NCBI GenBank assembly: GCA_024220525.1
Contig: JAMYWO010000310.1
Location: 1-43,423, forward strand
Direction of reading: 5' to 3'
DNA length: 43,423 nucleotides
DNA from: Cochliopodium minus
Taxonomy: Eukaryota > Discosea > Himatismenida > Cochliopodiidae
The position numbers and the translations under genes are program-made. Below the pieces are notes generated by a model. That model was given only the letters and a program-made list of their open reading frames with translations. It ran no database searches and was not told where the DNA came from. Of this stretch, positions 1 through 10,323 are shown piece by piece; position 1 is the first letter of the stretch; each line of letters begins with the position of its first letter.

Positions 1-77
1 GTCAAAACAATTTACTCAATTTTGAAATTTAAATTCACAACAATCAAGATTCCAAAACCTGTTTTGAGAATGATCAT
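1..77 (+). repeat. 77-bp direct repeat, left end
   Basis: Identical to 36942-37018 and 43347-43423. The base after it is A here and T at 37019. It is part of the conserved last exon of the ankyrin array. Confidence 0.95.
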
Positions 78-96
78 AAAATCAATAATTGAATAA
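1..96 (+). CDS. 3' end of an ankyrin-array gene (partial)
   Basis: The frame is open from base 1 and ends at TAA 94-96, encoding about 31 residues that begin VKTIYSILKFKF and end RMIIKSIIE. This is the last exon of the ankyrin-repeat family found complete at 37118-40187; the copy at 40187 ends almost identically (RMIMKLIIE). Only the C-terminal tail lies in the window. The contained segment KIPKPVLRMI looks like the start of an F-box-like helix but is too short to assign. The first 77 bases recur exactly at 36942-37018 and 43347-43423, so which upstream gene this tail belongs to is uncertain. Confidence 0.8.
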   Translation, partial: VKTIYSILKFKFTTIKIPKPVLRMIIKSIIE

Positions 97-152
97 AATT
101 TATCAAAAAATTCATTAAAAGAATAAAATTTTTAAAAATATAAAAAAAAAAA

Positions 153-179
153 ATGGGAAGAAAGAAAAAATTGGTCTAA
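153..179 (+). pseudogene. Vestigial start of a further ankyrin-array copy
   Basis: An A-rich leader is followed by ATGGGAAGAAAGAAAAAATT and then TAA after nine codons (MGRKKKLV). The intact copies at 37118 and 40326 begin with the same A-rich leader and read MGNSKSKK. Relative to them this one lacks about a dozen bases after ATGGGA and then loses similarity. It marks the edge of the array: a copy that broke off within its first exon. Confidence 0.6.
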
Positions 180-208
180 ACAAACTTTATGAGTTCTAAA
201 AAAATTTT

Positions 209-3200
209 TTATTTGGTCTTCATTTCATTTTCTACCTCACTCATTTTTTTTTCAAAGTTTTGTTTGATTTTTTTAAACACTATTAAGATGACAATAATAG
301 CAATTATAGAACCACCAACCACCCCAAAGATAATTCCAATCAAAGCACCATTAGAAATATCTTTTTTAGATGAGAGGTAAAATTTATTTCAATTCTTTCT
401 ATTTTGAATTTTTAATTACCTTTACAGTTTGATCCCAAAGTAGAAGACAATGAAACTGAAAGTGAATTTTGTTGGTTATTTATTGTCGAGGTGATTTTGT
501 CACAATTGTTTTTCTTATAAGTTGGTTGAATTGTGAATTGAGAAGTGTTGAAATTAATTTTCTGAGAACAATTGTAAGAAACCAAAGTAAAATTTTTGTT
601 TCCTTTCTCTAGTTTTTGGTCTATAACCAAACTTACATTACCATCCAAAGAAACACAACCAGAAACATTCAAAGCTCCATTTTTGTTTTTCGAATCAGAG
701 AAAACAACAACAACAGAAGAATCTGAAGTTTGATTAAAGTTTCCTTGCACAAAAATGGAAGATCCATTTAATGTGACATTTTGGGTAACAATTAAATTTC
801 CTACAATGACAATATTGGTTTGGTTGAGTTTAAAAGATTGGGTAATGGTTGTGGAGCTGATGTTGAGACTGATGTACTTGTAAACCCAAACATTTTCCGA
901 AAAAAGAATACAAGAAATGTTAAACTGTGTCGAATCAACAATAATTGCTGTGGAAAAAAAAAAATAAATAAAAATAACAAAAATAAATAATCAGAATTTC
1001 AAACTTGAAAAGAAAAGAAAAAATACCCTTATTTGAACAATGTTCACAATTTGGAACATCATAAAGACAACTGCTCGGCTTTAAAGAGGAAGGCTGGTTG
1101 GTGCTGGGAATTAAAGTAGAGGGAGAAGGAGAAATAGAATCTGAAAGAACAGTTGATGGAGAAACAGTTGAAGGTATGAGAGTATTGGGGGTTAGTGTTG
1201 AAGGAATACTCGTAGGAGAGTTTGTGTTATGGGAAGATGTAGGAGAATGTGTGATTGGTGTTTCTGTGGATGGCGTTTCTGTGGATGAAATTGGTGTAGA
1301 GAATGTTTCGGTTATAGGTGTTGATGGAATGAGAGTTGATGGTGGAATTGTGCTGGCTTGAGGGCATCCACTTGAACAGTTGCAAAAACCAAAAGAAAGA
1401 GGAGATTCTAGTTATATAAAAACAAATTTTTTTGATTTATAAATTTTTTAAATTAATTTTCCCAGATAATATTTTTTTTTTGATATAATTACCAATTTGT
1501 AAATTATCACCAGCCCACGTTTTTGTTTGGTCAAAAGTGAGAATATTTGAGTATAGGTCGACACAGTTAAATCCAAGGCTAAATATTTTTAATAAAGAAG
1601 AATAATCAAATATTTTTTAGATTCAAACAAAAAATCATTAAATTAAAATTTTTTTTTACGGTTTAGTTCCATCACTACATGAAAAACTATTGTAACTTCC
1701 AGGGTAATTGTTGGTTTGGTTATTGTAGTAGACATTAATAAATTTGCAGCTGTTTACTGTTTGCAAACCTATTATGTTCCCCACGTATGTGTTTCCTGTG
1801 AGCTTCCCCGAGTAGTACACGTTTTGGATTATGAAGGGTTGACTCGTACTGAGGCTGCAAAAAAAAAATAATAAAAAATTGAAAAAAATTAATCTAAATA
1901 ATAAAAAATAAATATAAATAATGAAAAATAAATAATAATTATAAATGAATTAAAAATAAATGAATAAATCAATTTATAAATCAATTAAAAAATAATTTTA
2001 CATTAATGCTCCAATAAATCCACCGACATAAGTTCCTCCTTTTAAATTCATTTTTTGTTTTAATTTTTATTTCTAACAAAAAAAATATTTACCAGTCAAA
2101 TTTGCTTTTGAGTAAAAATTAGAAAGGGTCAATGATTCACTAACTTCTAAAATTCCGAAGAAACCTCCGTTATCTGTCCCTGAACCAAAGTTGAAGGAAA
2201 ATGAAGGTTTCACATAAAAATTGTTGACTTGGCAATCGTAACAATAACCTGAAATCCCTCCTTTTTTAAAAAAATAATTAAATAAAAAATAAATAAAATT
2301 ATTAAAAATTAAATTAACCCAAATAAGTGTTTCCTGATGCACCAGTAAATATTCCGTTGCTCATTCCACTATTTGAAACTAAAATTCTTCTCCCAGTCCC
2401 CGTAAATAAACCTTTATAAATAAATTGTAAAAATTTTTTTCTATATTTTTTATTATGATATCACCTGCATAAGAAGCACCCACAAGCACAATTTTGCTTG
2501 GATTGGATGGAAATCCCACATAATGGCAATTCACGAAATTCGAATCTGTTGCAGTATTTGTGAATATACCTCCATTGTTGGCATTGCCAACCCTTAATGT
2601 GTTTTGGATGATGATATCGGTAAAATTGACGTTTGTAGCATCACCAACAATGAAAGCAGGAATGCTTTTTGATCAAATAAAAATTAGATTTGATAATTTT
2701 AAGAAATTAAGAATCAGAAGTTCTTATGGACAATGATGTACAATATTAGAATGTATTTTTTATTTCTCTCAATTTATATATTATTATATTTATTCTTCAT
2801 TTATTATTTTATATGCTGGTACCTAATTGTTGGAGATGTTGTATTGATGTTGATATTAATTATCGAACATTGGGAACAACTTTGAAAGATCCCTATGTTG
2901 TTGCCTGTGCCAGCTGAAAGATCAAGGAAAATCATATTCTTGATTGTTGCCGACTCGCCATCATTGAAGATCGAACCACTCATATCCAAATTGGAGATGT
3001 AAAATCCATTCCCATCAAGACTCCCTGTTAAGAAATTTTGAAAATAAAATTTTTATTGAAAATATATAAGCATCTCTTTTAATTCTTAAATTACCTTTGA
3101 ATGTTCCCGAAATAGTTGCAAAGGATGTTGATGAGCAATTTATGTTCTGTGTTAGACTATATCTGACTGTGCTATTATTTACGATTATGTTGGGCAGTTC

Positions 3201-3290
3201 ATTGCAGGATGAAATATTGAGATCTTGAGTTTCGCAATGTAGGATAAACAAATATAAGATGAAGGAATAAATTTTAAAATTGAAATTCAT
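209..3290 (-). CDS. Type I surface protein with mucin-like stalk
   Basis: Eleven exons can be joined in frame with GT-AG introns: 3290-3095, 3024-2823, 2664-2465, 2411-2319, 2260-2093, 2038-2002, about 1854-1660, 1578-1493, 1407-1027, 947-420 and 360-209, giving about 745 residues. It starts with a signal peptide (MNFNFKIYSFILYLFILHC). The ectodomain is rich in Asn, Gly and Ser, has many N-glycosylation sequons, and repeats short units such as NNGGIFTN, DNGGFFGI and TYVGGFIG, resembling GLUG-type or beta-helix coils. A Ser/Thr/Pro-rich mucin-like stalk follows (exon 1407-1027), then a second Asn-rich domain. The last exon holds one membrane helix (GALIGIILGVVGGSIIAIIV) and a charged tail of about 28 residues. 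Role inferred: surface adhesin or receptor; family not recognised. Confidence 0.8.
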
Positions 3291-3595
3291 CTCTTGATTT
3301 TAATTTATAAATTAAATTCAATCCCAAAATATAAATATATAATTGAAAATTTAATAAGGCCAAATTGAATTTATTATTTTAGAGAATCCATTCAACGGAG
3401 TTTATTTGGATTTCATATTTAGAATATGAAAAGCATTCTGTTTTTTAAAAATTAAGATGTTTTAAAGTTTTTTTTAAAATCCAAATTTTGTTTAAAAAAA
3501 CAAAAATAAAAGTGTTTATTGGATTTTTATAAATTAATTTAATTAAAACACAAAAAAAAAATTTTTTTATTGTTTCAAAAATAAAAATAATTATT
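3291..3595. other. Intergenic, no gene seen
   Basis: This holds the promoter side of the surface-protein gene and the 3' flank of CLN3. No reading frame is supported. The only structure seen is a short hairpin at 3412-3430 (TTCATATT, loop TAG, AATATGAA). Confidence 0.7.
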
Positions 3596-5976
3596 TCAAG
3601 CATTTTTCAAAAAGGTGTTGTCCATCAAAATAACAAAGGCACAAGCAGTGACAATACCAAAATTGATAGCAATGGCGACAATGTTGACAACAAGCTCACG
3701 ATCCTTCTCAGGGATGGTCTTATCATTCAACAAAATGAAGAAAGAGTTGACATAAGAAGCACCCCCTAACAAACCTACGTAAACCATCAGTACGAACTGC
3801 ACATAGATGTTGATAAACTTGTACTGATCTTGACAAAGCCAGAGAACAAAGTTGGCACCTTGTAAAATCGTCAAAAATTCCACCCTTCTTATTTTCACTA
3901 AGGAAAGTGATGATCTGGAAAGAAACACTCCAAACTAGTTTTTAAAAATAAAAAAAAAAAAAATTGAAAAAAAAAATTTCTGAAAAAACTTTTTTTTAAT
4001 AAGATGACAATAAATAAACTTTTTTTTTTTGATAAAAAATTTTTAAAAAAAAAGATTACTTGGTAGCAAAAAGACAAAATGACGTAAGAATGTCTCACTG
4101 CCCAAACAGGAGAGTTGGCATAATTTTTGGGTTCGGCTTTGTCAGCTGCACCAGTAGATACAACATATTCTTTTTATAAGAAAAAAAAAAAAAAATGAAA
4201 TTATTTTTAAATTTTTTTAAATTATTTTCTTTTGAGAAATAATTTTGAAAAAAAAAACTTTTTCTTTTTTTTTTTAATGGAAAAATTATTTTTTTACCGA
4301 AAAAATAAACGAGACCTACTTGCAAAGACAACCACCATCCCAACTTTATGCACCTTTTGTTTCTTTCCCATGTTGTTTCTACATTGGTGACATCATCGCC
4401 AACAGTGTTCATAGAAAGAGCTAAAATGAAAAATTTTATAAAATAGAAAATAGATATTAAAAAAATAAAATAAAAAAAATTTAAAAAATAACAAAAAAAA
4501 AAATAAAAAATGAAAAAAAAATCGAAAATTTTTTTTTATAACTTGTGTCAACTTTATCGATGTTGGGTCCCAAGAGACCTTCTCTCTCTAGTGTGGTCTC
4601 CGGAATTTTTATCATCAATCCATAAATCAAAATATACACCAAAGCGGTTGGCATCAATGAAAGAAAAATTTGTTGGTTGGACATGTTCAACACAGCAGCT
4701 AACGATAATGCAAATAAAAAAAAAAGAATCAAAGAATACAAAAACAAAATAATTAAAAATAATTAAAAATAATTAAAAATAATAATAATAATAATTAAAA
4801 AATAAAACATACAAAATTACGAAAAATTAAAAAAAATTAAAAATAATAAAAATTTCAGTAAAAAAAATTGTTTAAAAATAAAAAAAATCCACAAATTAAA
4901 AATTATTTAAAAAAAAAAATGATTTTTTTTTTACAAAACAAGAGGTAGACCCCTGCACCACCAATTCCCGCAATTCCAGTACCGGTGGACCATCCACCAA
5001 CCGTCTCGGAGGGAAAATTTTTAGTGTAACCCAACAAAATACTTTCTCCGAATGAGGAAGAAGCTCCAACAAAAACAATCGCCACTAAAGCAAACGCAAA
5101 ATCTACCTGAACAAAAATCACCAAATGTCATTTAAAAAAATTATTAAAAAAAATTTGTTAAGATAAATAAAAATGACAAAAAATTAAGATTAAAAAAAAG
5201 TTTTTTCAAAATAAAATAAATTTTAAAGTTTAATTTTAAAAAAATTTTCAAAAAAAAAAAATGATATTTTTAGAGATAATTATTATTTTATTTTTATTGT
5301 TGGAAAATAAAAATTAATCAATTTGAAATTAACTTAGTAATAAATCAATCTAATTTTTTTTTTTTACATAGACAGATAACGCCAAACCTAACAAACCAAT
5401 GACCATCATGATCGTGTTACTCAACATTCTCCATTTAAACGGAATTTTTTCAAAAGCAAAGGTGTTCAACGCACGGAACACGAAGCCCAACGCCACGTTC
5501 GCCCACGGTATTAAACCCAACAAATTTTGTGCTTTGAAAGAATTTGCCAATGATTGTGCTGCACTATTTAAAAATTAATGATCTCAATCAAAATCTTTAA
5601 TAATTTATTTTATCAATTAATTTTGAAAACTTCAAAAACTGCCATATAATGAAAATAAATATATTTATTTTTTAATTCCTGTTTATATATCAATTTTAAA
5701 ATGATATTTTGGCCAAATTATTAAATATTTAATAGAATGAGACAAATTCCATTATTAAATGCTTAATTATCAAAAATTATTTTGAGTAAACCTTATTATC
5801 ACCACATAAGCAAAGTTATTTATGGTTCCCAATATCAAAAATCCAATCCAATTTCTCCAATAATATTGTTCTTTTTTACCCTTCTAAATTATTTTATTTT
5901 CGTTGCGACATTAAAGTTTATTGATGGAATGATAAGTTTGATATTGATAAAATGCAATTAAAATTACATTTTCCAT
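3596..5976 (-). CDS. CLN3: CLN3/battenin family lysosomal membrane protein
   Basis: Homologue of battenin, a multi-pass protein of late endosome and lysosome membranes, mutated in juvenile neuronal ceroid lipofuscinosis. The exons join in frame to show family motifs in order: WIGFLILGTINNFAYVVI near the N-terminus, VGASSSFGE, GGWSTGTGIAGIGGAG, an SLQVGLVYFFEYVVSTGA segment, FGVFLSRSSL, and GLLGGASYVNSF near the C-terminus. Exon boundaries that I could place include 3934-3596 (last exon), an exon ending at 4060, and a first coding exon of only 9 nt (5976-5968, ATGGAAAAT) joined in phase 0 to an exon starting KGKKEQYYW. The start is the weakest part of the model. It is tandem with PEN-2, 147 bp downstream of that gene's stop. 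Confidence 0.92.
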
Positions 5977-6123
5977 TTGAGGATATAAGACAATAAGACC
6001 TTTGATTTTATTTATTTTTTATTTAATAAATTATTCAACAAAAACAAAATTATTATATTCTTTCTCTATTTCAAATACAAATTTCAAATAAAAAGAAGAT
6101 ATCAAGCCAAAATGAATTTTTTT

Positions 6124-6553
6124 TTAGATTCCCTTTACATTGATGAATGAAAGATTCTCGCCAAAGGTTCCCCAATTCCTCCAATTCTTGGCGAAATAGA
6201 CATACCAAACGATGAGAGGAATCCAAAAAAGAATGCCCAATATAAATGATATTCTAACATCTATAGACAAAAAATAAAAATTAATATAAATATGGGTGAA
6301 TATTTCTAACAATGATAAAATATTTTTAGATTGCAATCAAAGAATTCTTTTAAATATCAATATATATTGGATTTTTACTTCTTTGTACTTGTGGTATCTT
6401 CTTATCTCCCTTTGCAAATAATTGTCTATAAAAATACATGGCATTCACAAGCCAAAGCCATGGAAGAAAGAAAAATCCTCCAATCAACATCCTTTGGCTT
6501 ACATGAATGGATGCCTTCTTACTCTTTCTTGCATCTTTCTCTGAGGGATTCAT
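6124..6553 (-). CDS. PSENEN: PEN-2, gamma-secretase subunit
   Basis: PEN-2 is the small membrane subunit of gamma-secretase, required for presenilin endoproteolysis. Two exons join across a short intron (donor after CAAAGAA, acceptor CTATAG near 6264), giving about 110 residues, close to the animal protein. Diagnostic residues: GGFFFLPWLWLVNAMYFYRQ, matching the conserved GGFAFLPFLWLVN segment of the first hydrophobic hairpin, then RISFILGILFWIPLIVWYVY and a C-terminal WRNWGTFGENLSFI resembling the family's RWGALGDYLSF. An ATG at 6553 followed by a basic leader is the only in-frame start. It is head-to-head with NUBP1 across 141 bp. Confidence 0.93.
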
Positions 6554-6694
6554 TTTTTTTTTTTTTGATTTGAATAAAATATTTCAAAGATGGAAATTAG
6601 AATGCTCGTATGAGATTCAATGATGGATGTATTTTGTAAAGTCCATTAATCATTGTGCTCAAATTAAATTAATTACAAAAAAAAATTGGATAAA

Positions 6695-8585
6695 ATGGAA
6701 AACATGAAAAATGATCTTGAGGAATGCCCAAGTGAAACCGAAATGGTATTATATACATCCCATTAAAATGACCCTGATCCATTTTTTTCGATGATTTAAT
6801 TAATATTTAACCTTATCAACTTTTAAAGGCAGGGAAAGCGAATCAATGTGGGGGATGTCCTGGTAAGACAGTATGTTCCGAGAAGATAACAGATGATCCA
6901 GAAAGAGAAGAGATGAATGTAAGAATGGGTGCCATCAAACGTAAGAAAAAAAAAAAAGATTTATAATCATCTCATTACCATAATGCTAGATTCTCAAATT
7001 GTATACAAGATCCAATAAAAGGATATATTTTAAGAATGTTTATGAATTCCTTTTTAAAGTTAATATATTTGAATGGATATACATATACATATATATATAT
7101 ATATTTTTCTGAAGATATTGAGGCTCATACATATCTTATTTACACCATCATCCAACATCTTTTTTTTTTTTTAGATAAAATAATGATCCTATCAGGGAAA
7201 GGTAAATACAACATTGTTTAATAGAAAAAAAAAATTTCAAACCAACAAATGAAAGGTGGAGTTGGAAAAAGTTCTACGGTATAAAATTTTTATTCAATTT
7301 TTGTTCAATTTTCATTTTTGTTTAATTTTTTTATTTTTTTTTTTTTTTTTTTAGGCAGTCAATTTGGCAATAGCTCTCTCCAAACAGAACAAAAAAGTAG
7401 GTTTGTTGGACATAGATATATGTGGTCCTTCATTGGCCAAAATGTTTGGGATTGAAGAAGAAAAAGTTGTCAAATCTGATGTAAAAAATAAAAAAATGTT
7501 AAAATAAGAAAATTTAATTCATTACAAAATTTATTTTTCATTTTTTATTTTTTATTTTTTATTTTTTATTTTTTATTTTTTATTTTTTATTTTTTGTTTT
7601 TTATTTTATTTTTATTTTTTATTTTATTTTATTGTATTTTTCATTTTTTGTTTGATTAGTATGGATGGATTCCTATTACACCAAAAAACCATCCCAACAT
7701 AAAAATCATGTCGATAGCATTTTTGTTGCCAGAGATGTACGCGCCTGTTATGTGGAGAGGTCCCAGGAAAACTACCATCATCAAAAGATTTTTAAAGGAC
7801 ACTCTTTGGAGCAGATTGGATTATTTGATTATCGATACTCCTCCGGGTAAAATGGAAAATAAAAAAATAAAAAATAAAAAATAAAAAAATAATAATTGAT
7901 TTTTCATTCAAAATTTTAATTCAATTTTTTTAAACCTAAAGGCACATCTGTAAAAAAATTTAAAATTTTTTGTATTTCCACATTTTTTATTTGAGAATAT
8001 TTTTATTTTAATTCAAATTTTTCAGTTACATTGTTTATTTTTTATTTTTTATTTTTTTTTTATTTCTTTTATTACATTAATTTTTATATGATATATATAT
8101 TGTAATATAAATTAGGACGAACATTTGTCCATTGTTAGTTTTCTCAAAACCATGAACCCTGATGGGGCTTTGTTGGTGACAACTCCGCAAGAGGTGGCAG
8201 TATCTACTATTAGAAAAGAGATAGACTTTTGTAAGAAAATGAAAATAAATATCTTGGGTTTGGTGGAGAACATGAGTGGATTTCTTTGTCCTTGCTGTTC
8301 TGAGTTAACTCAGATCTTTCCTGGTGAAGGTGGTAAGAAATTGTCTGAAGAGTACAAAATTGATCTTGTGGCTCAAATTCCTATTGATCCTAATTTGGGT
8401 TTGTGCGGCGAAGAAGGTAACAAATTTTGAATTTTAGCTCGATTTATCTATTTAATTAAATTACCATCAAAGGCGAAGATTTCGTGACCAAATTTTCGGA
8501 ATCCAATTCAAGCAAAATATTTATGGAATTGGGAGAAAAAATTGTAAATTCACTTCTATACAAAGACGATAGATTTTTGTGGTGA
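6695..8585 (+). CDS. NUBP1: NUBP1/Nbp35, cytosolic Fe-S scaffold ATPase
   Basis: NUBP1 is the MRP/MinD-type P-loop ATPase on which cytosolic [4Fe-4S] clusters are built before transfer to target proteins. Nine exons: 6695-6745, 6829-6940, 7175-7201, 7256-7278, 7355-7480, 7660-7846, 7942-7949, 8116-8416 and 8473-8585. The N-terminal ferredoxin-like Cys motif is present (ECPSETEM...NQCGGCPGKTVC), read here as CX12CX2CX5C. The Walker A is GKGGVGKSST, split across exons 3 and 4. LLDIDICGPS and LIIDTPPGTSDEH follow, and the bridging CPC motif sits in MSGFLCPCC. Exon 7 is 8 nt (GCACATCT) and supplies the GTS of DTPPGTSDEH; without it the family motif and the frame both break. Length about 320 residues is normal. 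Confidence 0.95.
7535..7640 (+). repeat. (ATTTTTT)n low-complexity tract in NUBP1 intron
   Basis: Repeated 7-nt ATTTTTT units with occasional G substitutions fill most of the intron between exons 5 and 6. Similar tracts lie at 8036-8060, 8636-8676 and, in the ankyrin array, 36640-36780 and 43070-43190. Confidence 0.85.
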
Positions 8586-8676
8586 AATAAGGAAAATTCA
8601 ATGCATTAAAAATTTATTTATGTTTTTAAATTATTTTTTATTTTTTATTTTTTATTTTTTTATTTTTTTATTTTTT

Positions 8677-9877
8677 TCAATTTTGGTTGTTGGTATTATT
8701 CTCTTGGTGAACTTGAGTGGTAGGAGTGAGAACAGGACTGGACTCCAAAATGATCAAATCATTGTTATAATTGATTTTGGTGTTGTTAGAATTATCTTCA
8801 TTATTAACAGGAGGAAGTTGCTCATTCTCAATCAAAGAGGAATTTTCATTAGTCTTATCCAAATCTTGCATTTGTACAACTTCACCGTTCTTCCCTCCCT
8901 CTTCTTCTTCTCTTCTTTTGATTTCAACTTTGACGATTTCGATTTTTTCTTGCGCTCTCTTCATGGTATCTTCCCAGGTGTTTCCAATTTTCTTTCCCAC
9001 TTCATCGAGCTTTTGGAAGAAAGTTTGGGTCTTCTCGTTTCTCTCCCTGAGATTGGTTAATGTTTCGGTTGTTTTGGTGGAGATTTTTTGGGTTTTGTCT
9101 TTGATTGCAAAAGAATTATCGATATTATCTGGTTTTTGAAAGAAAAAGTTAAAAAATAATTTTAGGACAATTCTTTATATTATTAAATTTATTTTATGCA
9201 AATTTTGTTTGATGATTAATTTTTATTTTATTTGAATGGTTCTCTTTTCTTACCTGCAAATTCTCCTAATTTTTGAGCAGCAATTTTACTTCTTTCAGAT
9301 ATTTTGAAATTTTGATCCAATTGATTTGCTTTTTCATTGATTGTTGCAGAAATTTTGTGTTTATCATCAAATTCAATTACTTTTTTCCATGCTTTATTTC
9401 CAAACATGTATGCGCTGGCTAAAGAATTTACCCAGAAACTATTTTGTTGTGGTTGTTCTCCTTGTTGTTGAACATTTGTATTATTTGGAGAATTATTGTT
9501 TGATGGTTGTTCAGTGCCAACATGTTCAGAATATGGGATTACATTGATGGTTCCATCGAACATAAATGTATCATTCAAAAATATTGCAGTTTTTGCAGCT
9601 TCATCATTTTCAAATACAATCAATGCATTTTGATTTTCTCCAGCACTAAACAAAATATAAATAAATTAGTAAGAAAATATAAATAAAAAAACGAATGGAA
9701 TTTTTTCATATTTCTTTACTCTTCTAATTGAACTGTTTTAATTTGTCCACAAATTCCAAAAAATTCCCTGAGAGATTTCTCATTTGCTTTTTTGGATACA
9801 TTTGATACAAATATAGTACAACTTGATGGCAAAGATGGGATTTCTTGATTTTCGACTAAAACATATCCTTCTTCCAT
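8677..9877 (-). CDS. RRM protein of the BPA1/Vip1-like type
   Basis: Three exons (about 9877-9719, 9652-9255, 9130-8677) give about 340 residues. Residues 20-95 form one RNA-recognition motif: TIFVSNVSKKANEKSLREFF as RNP2 and helix 1, and NALIVFENDEAAKTAI as an RNP1-like strand. A Gln/Asn-rich linker is followed by a helical segment (SLASAYMFGNKAWKKVIEFD, then DKHKISATINEKANQL) that resembles the C-terminal region of plant ACD11-binding (BPA1) and Vip1-type RRM proteins. The C-terminal third is a charged coiled coil ending in Asn-rich sequence. I chose ATG 9877 because an in-frame ATG further upstream only adds a poly-Lys run. The RNP1 aromatic positions are weak, so RNA binding is not certain. 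Convergent with NUBP1 (91 bp). Confidence 0.8.
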
Positions 9878-10323
9878 TTTATTTTGCTTCTTTTTAAAAA
9901 TTTTGGTTTGATTTTTTTTTTTTTTTTTTTTCACATTTTATAAATATCTTTTTATTAATTATCACACTGAAAATTCACTTTCCCTTTTTTATTTCACGAA
10001 TTAAAAATTCTGTTAAAAAAGATATAGGTGAGAAGAAAATATGTTCAGGTAAATATAGAATCCAGAAAAGAACTAAACCAAATTTTATTGTTTTAATGAA
10101 TTGATTATTTATTTTTTGGGAATGGGATTTGAATGTTGGTTTTTATGAAATTTATCCCAAAATTTAAAATGAAAAAAGAATACCTTTGTCATGATTTAGT
10201 TTTAGTTTAGTTTTAAAATACAGTTTTAAAACTATTCAGTTTTTCCAAACCTATATAAGGTTGTTAACAAATGTTTTTTTTTTTTTGAAATTTTTTTATT
10301 ATTTTTATAGTTGATATGCAAAA
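9878..10323. other. Intergenic, no gene seen
   Basis: The upstream region of the RRM gene and 3' flank of NUP210. Poly-T runs and a TATATAAGG near 10252 are visible; no coding region or RNA gene is supported. Confidence 0.6.

Noticed and set aside
1098-1361. Plus-strand 87-codon frame rich in Val and Gly
   Set aside because: It is the antisense of the Ser/Thr/Pro stalk exon of the minus-strand surface protein, whose splice-consistent frame explains the composition.
4510-4752. 80-codon plus-strand frame
   Set aside because: Antisense of CLN3 exon SAVLNMSNQQIF and intron sequence.
8620-9139. Two plus-strand frames of 122-146 codons
   Set aside because: Antisense of the charged C-terminal exon of the RRM protein.
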